NCBI RefSeq assembly: GCF_900109645.1
Contig: NZ_FOBG01000001.1
Coordinates: 1,054,001-1,118,000 of the forward strand
Length of the DNA stretch: 64,000 bases
Reading direction: 5' to 3'
Source: Duganella sp. CF402
GTDB lineage: Bacteria; Pseudomonadota; Gammaproteobacteria; Burkholderiales; Burkholderiaceae_D
Below, piece by piece: positions 60,476 to 64,000 of the stretch. Both the position numbers and the translations under genes were made by a program. Positions within the stretch are counted from its first letter, which is position 1. Each line of letters opens with the position of its first letter. The notes under the pieces were generated by a model. It was given only the letters and a program-made list of their open reading frames with translations. It made no database searches and was not told where the DNA came from.

Positions 60476-61483
60476 ATGCTGGAGATTCCTGAGTCGTACC
60501 GGCGCTTCGTGCTGGCAGCGCGTCCGCGCGGCCCGGTGGTGCCGGAAAACTTCCGCCTGGAGACGGTGCCGGTGCCGGCACTGGCCGAGGGCGAAGTCCT
60601 GATCCGCAATCACTATCTCTCGCTCGATCCTTACATGCGCGGCCGCATGAGCAAGGCGGCCAGCTACGCCGCCTCGCAAGCGCTGGACGAGACCATGATT
60701 GGCGGCACGGTCGGCCAAGTGGTGGCCTCGCGTAACGAGTTCTACCAGGTAGGCGATTACGTCAACGGCACGCTGGGCTGGGCCGAGATGGGCGTGTCCG
60801 ATGGCCTGTTGCTACGCAAGCTCGACACCACGCGCATTCCGCTGTCGGCGTATCTTGGCGTGGTTGGCATGCCGGGCATGGCTGCGTGGTATGGCTTTAA
60901 CCAGATCATGGAAGCGGCGGCCGGCGAAACTGTGGTGGTGTCTGCCGCCAGCGGTGCGGTCGGCAGCGTCGTCGGCCAACTGGCGCGGCTGCGCGGCTGT
61001 CGCGTGGTCGGCATCGCCGGCGGTCCGGAGAAATGCAGCTACGTGGTCGATGAGCTGGGCTTCGATGCTTGCGTCGACTACAAGGCCGGCAACCTTGAGG
61101 CTGACCTCGCCGCTGCTACGCCGGACGGCGTCGACGCCATCTTTGAAAACGTCGGCGGCGCCTGCTTCGACGCGGCGCTAGCACGTACCAACGCCTTCGC
61201 CCGCATCGCGCTGTGCGGCCTGATCGGCGGCTTCAACGGCGCCGACATGTCGATCAAGAACACCCGCGCGCTGCTGCTGAATCGTCTGACGCTGCGCGGT
61301 TTCATCATCACCGAGCACATGGAGTATTGGCAGCAGGGCCTGCAGGAGCTGGCCGTGCTGGTCGCCAACAAGCAAATCAAGTACCGCGAAACGGTGGCGC
61401 AAGGACTGGACGCCGCGCCGCAAGCATTTATCGGCCTGCTGCAAGGGCATAACTTTGGCAAACAACTGGTGAAGCTCATATGA
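60476..61483 (+). CDS. Zinc-free NADP-dependent oxidoreductase (MDR, CurA/leukotriene-B4-dehydrogenase type)
   Basis: 335 residues. The LSLDPYMRGRMS motif near residue 50 is the hallmark of the LTD/CurA/YncB branch of medium-chain reductases. The Rossmann part reads VVVSAASGAVGSVVGQLA, and the zinc ligands of alcohol dehydrogenases are absent. These enzymes reduce the 2,3-double bond of enones. It starts two bases after the SDR stop and overlaps the next gene by four bases. No ribosome site is visible, which fits translational coupling. Confidence 0.93.
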   Translation: MLEIPESYRRFVLAARPRGPVVPENFRLETVPVPALAEGEVLIRNHYLSLDPYMRGRMSKAASYAASQALDETMIGGTVGQVVASRNEFYQVGDYVNGTLGWAEMGVSDGLLLRKLDTTRIPLSAYLGVVGMPGMAAWYGFNQIMEAAAGETVVVSAASGAVGSVVGQLARLRGCRVVGIAGGPEKCSYVVDELGFDACVDYKAGNLEADLAAATPDGVDAIFENVGGACFDAALARTNAFARIALCGLIGGFNGADMSIKNTRALLLNRLTLRGFIITEHMEYWQQGLQELAVLVANKQIKYRETVAQGLDAAPQAFIGLLQGHNFGKQLVKLI

Positions 61484-62391
61484 AAACATTCCGGGACAAG
61501 GTAGCCGTCATCACTGGCGGCGCGAGTGGTTTGGGTCGTCAATTCGCCAACGTGGCGGCGCGCGAGGGCATGAAGCTGGTGCTGGCCGATGTGCAGTCCG
61601 ATGCGCTCGACCGTGCGGTCGAGGAGTTGCGCGCGCAAGGCGCCAGCGTCACCGCCCGCCTGTGCGACGTGCGCCAGAGCGAGCAAGTGCAGGCGCTGGC
61701 CGATGCCGCCGTGGCCGAGTTCGGTGCCGTGCACCTGGTGTTCAATAACGCCGGCGTTGGCTCGGGCGGCCTGATCTGGGAAAACACCGAGGCCGACTGG
61801 GAGTGGGTGTTGGGCGTGAACCTGTGGGGCGTGATCCACGGCGTGCGCATCTTCACCAAGCTGATGTTGGCCTCGGCCGCGCAGGATCCATCGTTTGAAG
61901 GCCACATCGTCAACACCGCCTCGATGGCCGGGCTGGTGAATACGCCGGCGATGGGCGTGTACAACGTCTCCAAGCATGCCGTGGTGTCGTTGAGTGAAAC
62001 GCTGTATCACGACTTGCAACTGGTGGAAGCGCCGATCGGCGCGTCCGTGCTGTGCCCGTACTTCGTCCCGACCGGCATCAGCCAGTCGCACCGCAACCGT
62101 CCGGAAGACGTGCGCATGACGGCCGGGCCGACCGCCAGCCAGCTGGCGGCGCAAGCCATGACCGACAAGGCCGTCACTTCGGGTAAAGTATCGGCCGAGG
62201 ATGTGGCCGAGACGACCTTCAAGGCGATTGCCGCCGGCCAGTTCTACATTTACTCGCATCCGGAAGCATTGACCGGCGTGCGCGAGCGCATGGAGCACAT
62301 CGTGGCGGGCGACAATCCGGCCGATCCCTACACCCACGCGCCGCAGCTGCGGGAGATCTTGCGGGCCAAAATCAAGGGAGCCAAACAATGA
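61480..62391 (+). CDS. Short-chain dehydrogenase/reductase, long form
   Basis: 303 residues, longer than classical SDRs through a C-terminal extension (PEALTGVRERMEHIVAGDNP). Motifs: TGGASGLGRQFAN, ADVQSDALDRAV after the Rossmann strand (Asp suggests NAD), NNAGVGSGG, and YNVSKHAVVSLSE as the catalytic Tyr/Lys. The start overlaps the MDR stop (ATGA) and the end overlaps the GNAT start (ATGA). Confidence 0.92.
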   Translation: MKTFRDKVAVITGGASGLGRQFANVAAREGMKLVLADVQSDALDRAVEELRAQGASVTARLCDVRQSEQVQALADAAVAEFGAVHLVFNNAGVGSGGLIWENTEADWEWVLGVNLWGVIHGVRIFTKLMLASAAQDPSFEGHIVNTASMAGLVNTPAMGVYNVSKHAVVSLSETLYHDLQLVEAPIGASVLCPYFVPTGISQSHRNRPEDVRMTAGPTASQLAAQAMTDKAVTSGKVSAEDVAETTFKAIAAGQFYIYSHPEALTGVRERMEHIVAGDNPADPYTHAPQLREILRAKIKGAKQ

Positions 62392-62801
62392 TCAAGCTGG
62401 GAGACTGGACCACGCTGAGCGCCGATGCAAAGCTGATCCGTTTCGAGGTGTTCGTGCAGGAGCAAAACGTGCCGGCCGAGCTGGAGATGGACAACATGGA
62501 CGCGGTCTGCCTGCACGCCGTGGCCTACGCCGGGGATGGCACGCCGGTCGGCACCGGCCGCCTGCTGCCGGACGGCCATATCGGCCGCATGGCGGTGCGC
62601 AAGCCGGGTCGTGGCACTGGCATCGGCGGCGCCTTGCTGCAGGCGCTGATGGCGCAGGCGAAGGCGCGCGGCGACAAGGCCGTGGTGCTGAGCGCGCAAA
62701 CGCACGCCGCGCCGTTCTACGAGCGGCACGGTTTCAGCGTCGACGGGGAAGAGTTCTTCGAGGCGGGCATCGCACACATCAATATGCAATACACCTTCTG
62801 A
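62388..62801 (+). CDS. GNAT-family N-acetyltransferase
   Basis: 137 residues. ElaA/YjcF-type opening (LIRFEVFVQEQNVPAELEMD), acetyl-CoA-binding loop AVRKPGRGTGIGGALLQAL, and a C-terminal LSAQTHAAPFYERHGFSVDG. Last gene of the coupled SDR-MDR-SDR-GNAT series. The acceptor is unknown. Converges with flaG 11 bases on; no clear terminator lies between them. Confidence 0.92.
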   Translation: MIKLGDWTTLSADAKLIRFEVFVQEQNVPAELEMDNMDAVCLHAVAYAGDGTPVGTGRLLPDGHIGRMAVRKPGRGTGIGGALLQALMAQAKARGDKAVVLSAQTHAAPFYERHGFSVDGEEFFEAGIAHINMQYTF

Positions 62802-62812
62802 TAGTCAGATAA

Positions 62813-63163
62813 TCAGGCTTCGCTATTAATTAGCAAACCCTTGGTGCTGAGGTTTTTCCCGATTTCCAGCGACTGCTCGGACGGGAACTGCCGCAGCACC
62901 TTTTTCGTTTCAGTATCGATCACTTTCACAACCGAAAGTCCACTGTCTTCATCGATGCTGAAAAGCACCTCACTGTTATTTTCGAGGAAGCGATTAATTG
63001 CATCCACGGAATTTTTTAACTCAGTTTTACTCGGCACGCGGGCCGCAGCATCGTCTTTAGCGGCGACAATACTCTGTGGCGTCGGCGACCCCACAGTCTT
63101 TCCGGACGTGGGCACGGTGGATGCCGGTAGCAAATCCAGTCGATTGATACTGCTCGTGTCCAT
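62813..63163 (-). CDS. flaG: FlaG-family protein
   Basis: 116 residues. The conserved second half reads VLFSIDEDSGLSVVKVIDTE followed by TKKVLRQFPSEQSLEIGKNL, the FlaG signature. The first half is Ser/Thr/Ala-rich and variable. FlaG is linked to flagellar filament length or secretion. Its usual partners (fliC, fliD) are not in the window, so it is a detached copy. AAGGA lies 11 bases before the ATG. Confidence 0.88.
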   Translation of the reverse strand: MDTSSINRLDLLPASTVPTSGKTVGSPTPQSIVAAKDDAAARVPSKTELKNSVDAINRFLENNSEVLFSIDEDSGLSVVKVIDTETKKVLRQFPSEQSLEIGKNLSTKGLLINSEA

Positions 63164-63245
63164 GATGGGCTGATTCCTTCGTTTTAGTGGGGTAGATTAC
63201 TCCGCTACTGGTGATAACGGCAGGGCTGAAGAAAAATTGAGTTAA

Positions 63246-64000
63246 ATGTCAGAGAAAATGCAAAATATTTCCAACGGATCGCTTGATCCGGGGGATTGGC
63301 AGCAATTCCGCGCGCAAGGGCATCGCATGCTGGACGATATGATCGATTACTTGCAGGGCATTCGCCAGCGTCCGGTCTGGCAGCCGATACCCGACGCGGT
63401 GCGCCACAGCTTCGGCGACGGCATGCCGGCGCAGGGCAGGGAGCTGGCCGAAGTGCACCAGCAGTTCATGCAGCAGATCTTGCCTTATGCGGTCGGCAAT
63501 GCGCATCCGGGATTTTTCGGCTGGGTGCATGGTGGCGGAACGCCGGTCGGCATGCTGGCTGACATGCTGGCGGCCGGGCTGAACGCCAATCTCGGCGGGC
63601 GCGACCAGATTCCGGTCGAAGTCGAGCGCCAGCTGGTGCGCTGGATGGCGGAGCTGTTCGAGTTTCCGGCCACCGCTTCGGGCCTGTTCGTGACCGGCAG
63701 TTCGATGGCCAATATGATCGCGCTGCTGGTAGCACGCTATCATGCGCTGGGTCGCGAAGTGCGCAGCCACGGCATTCCGCCCAAGTGCCAGCTGGTCGCC
63801 TATGCCTCGGCCGGCGCGCACGGCTGTATCGCACAGGCGATGGATCTGGCCGGGCTGGGCAGCGCCAATCTGCGCAAGATCCCGATGAATGCGCAGTTCC
63901 AAATGGATACCCTGGCGCTGGAAGCGGCCATCACCGCAGACCGCCAGGCTGGCCTGCAGCCGTTCTTCATCGCCGCCACTGCCGGCACGGTGGATGTCGG
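63246..64000 (+). CDS. PLP-dependent (group II) decarboxylase family protein, 5' part
   Basis: About 251 codons are visible before the window ends. ATG 63246 opens MSEKMQNISNGSLDPGDW. Then come HPGFFGWVHGGGTPVGMLAD, ANLGGRDQIPVEVERQLVRW and GLFVTGSSMANMIALLVAR. This is the N-terminal and cofactor-loop region of the aromatic-amino-acid/glutamate decarboxylase fold. The PLP lysine lies beyond the window. Substrate cannot be assigned. Divergent from flaG. Confidence 0.87.
   Translation, partial: MSEKMQNISNGSLDPGDWQQFRAQGHRMLDDMIDYLQGIRQRPVWQPIPDAVRHSFGDGMPAQGRELAEVHQQFMQQILPYAVGNAHPGFFGWVHGGGTPVGMLADMLAAGLNANLGGRDQIPVEVERQLVRWMAELFEFPATASGLFVTGSSMANMIALLVARYHALGREVRSHGIPPKCQLVAYASAGAHGCIAQAMDLAGLGSANLRKIPMNAQFQMDTLALEAAITADRQAGLQPFFIAATAGTVDV

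Overview
The window is high-GC chromosomal DNA, and its gene content points to a betaproteobacterium of the Oxalobacteraceae type (Massilia, Duganella, Rugamonas or a close relative). The pointers are the run tig - clpP - clpX - lon - hupB, the hopanoid/squalene genes hpnC and hpnD, three PEP-CTERM exoproteins, many chemotaxis genes, a single-chain PurL of 1349 residues, and the divergent tesA/ybbA pair. The genus is an inference; there is no rRNA in the window.

Layout. 1-2000: squalene-synthesis genes hpnD (cut by the window edge) and hpnC on the minus strand, with a VOC-fold protein and a small lipoprotein on the plus strand between them. 2111-6343: a two-gene RND efflux operon. 6445-13755: tRNA-Leu, trigger factor, ClpP, ClpX, Lon, HU, then tRNA-Val and two identical tRNA-Asp genes. 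13901-16550: a PEP-CTERM protein and a PpiD-type membrane chaperone. 16594-20627: mnmH and tesA (minus), ybbA (plus), nnr (minus). 20724-26400: 5-oxoprolinase, then a small HTH protein with a Clp-N-domain protein, then a 42-residue membrane peptide with a TraB/GumN protein. 26403-29680: two tandem receiver-TPR proteins. 29942-33991: purL, followed by a perfect 34-bp inverted repeat. 34068-39333 (minus): an AlkD-like protein, two parvulins, BolA, YciB, MsrB and SelO. 39466-45114: an AlkK-like acyl-CoA ligase, a transmembrane MCP, a coiled-coil membrane protein, and a MarR/DHA2 efflux pair. 45275-50604 (minus): a DUF4197 protein and a compact chemotaxis operon (soluble double-PAS MCP, CheR, CheD, triple-CheW). 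50831-62801: fatty-acid oxidation genes around two PEP-CTERM paralogs and an MHS-type transporter. 62813-64000: FlaG and the start of a PLP-dependent decarboxylase.

How the genes fit together. The protein quality-control block (trigger factor, ClpXP, Lon) is a standard arrangement. The beta-oxidation genes form two transcription units, the fused hydratase/dehydrogenase at 50898 and the thiolase - acyl-CoA dehydrogenase - SDR - MDR - SDR - GNAT run from 56569. Both are preceded by the same 10-bp sequence, so they probably share a repressor. SelO, MsrB, YciB and BolA lie in one tight minus-strand unit, which suggests a redox or envelope stress role.

Most notable: a 16-bp operator present twice over a probable leaderless promoter in front of the HTH/Clp-N pair; a family of paired-hairpin repeats with covarying stems at 8011, 19040 and 59596; tandem receiver-TPR proteins with Glu in place of the phospho-accepting Asp; a SelO gene whose conserved N-terminus seems to need an ATC start; and a promoter nested in a terminator loop before a PEP-CTERM gene. 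No stretch longer than 300 bases lacks a gene. No CRISPR array, insertion sequence, rRNA or replication origin was seen.
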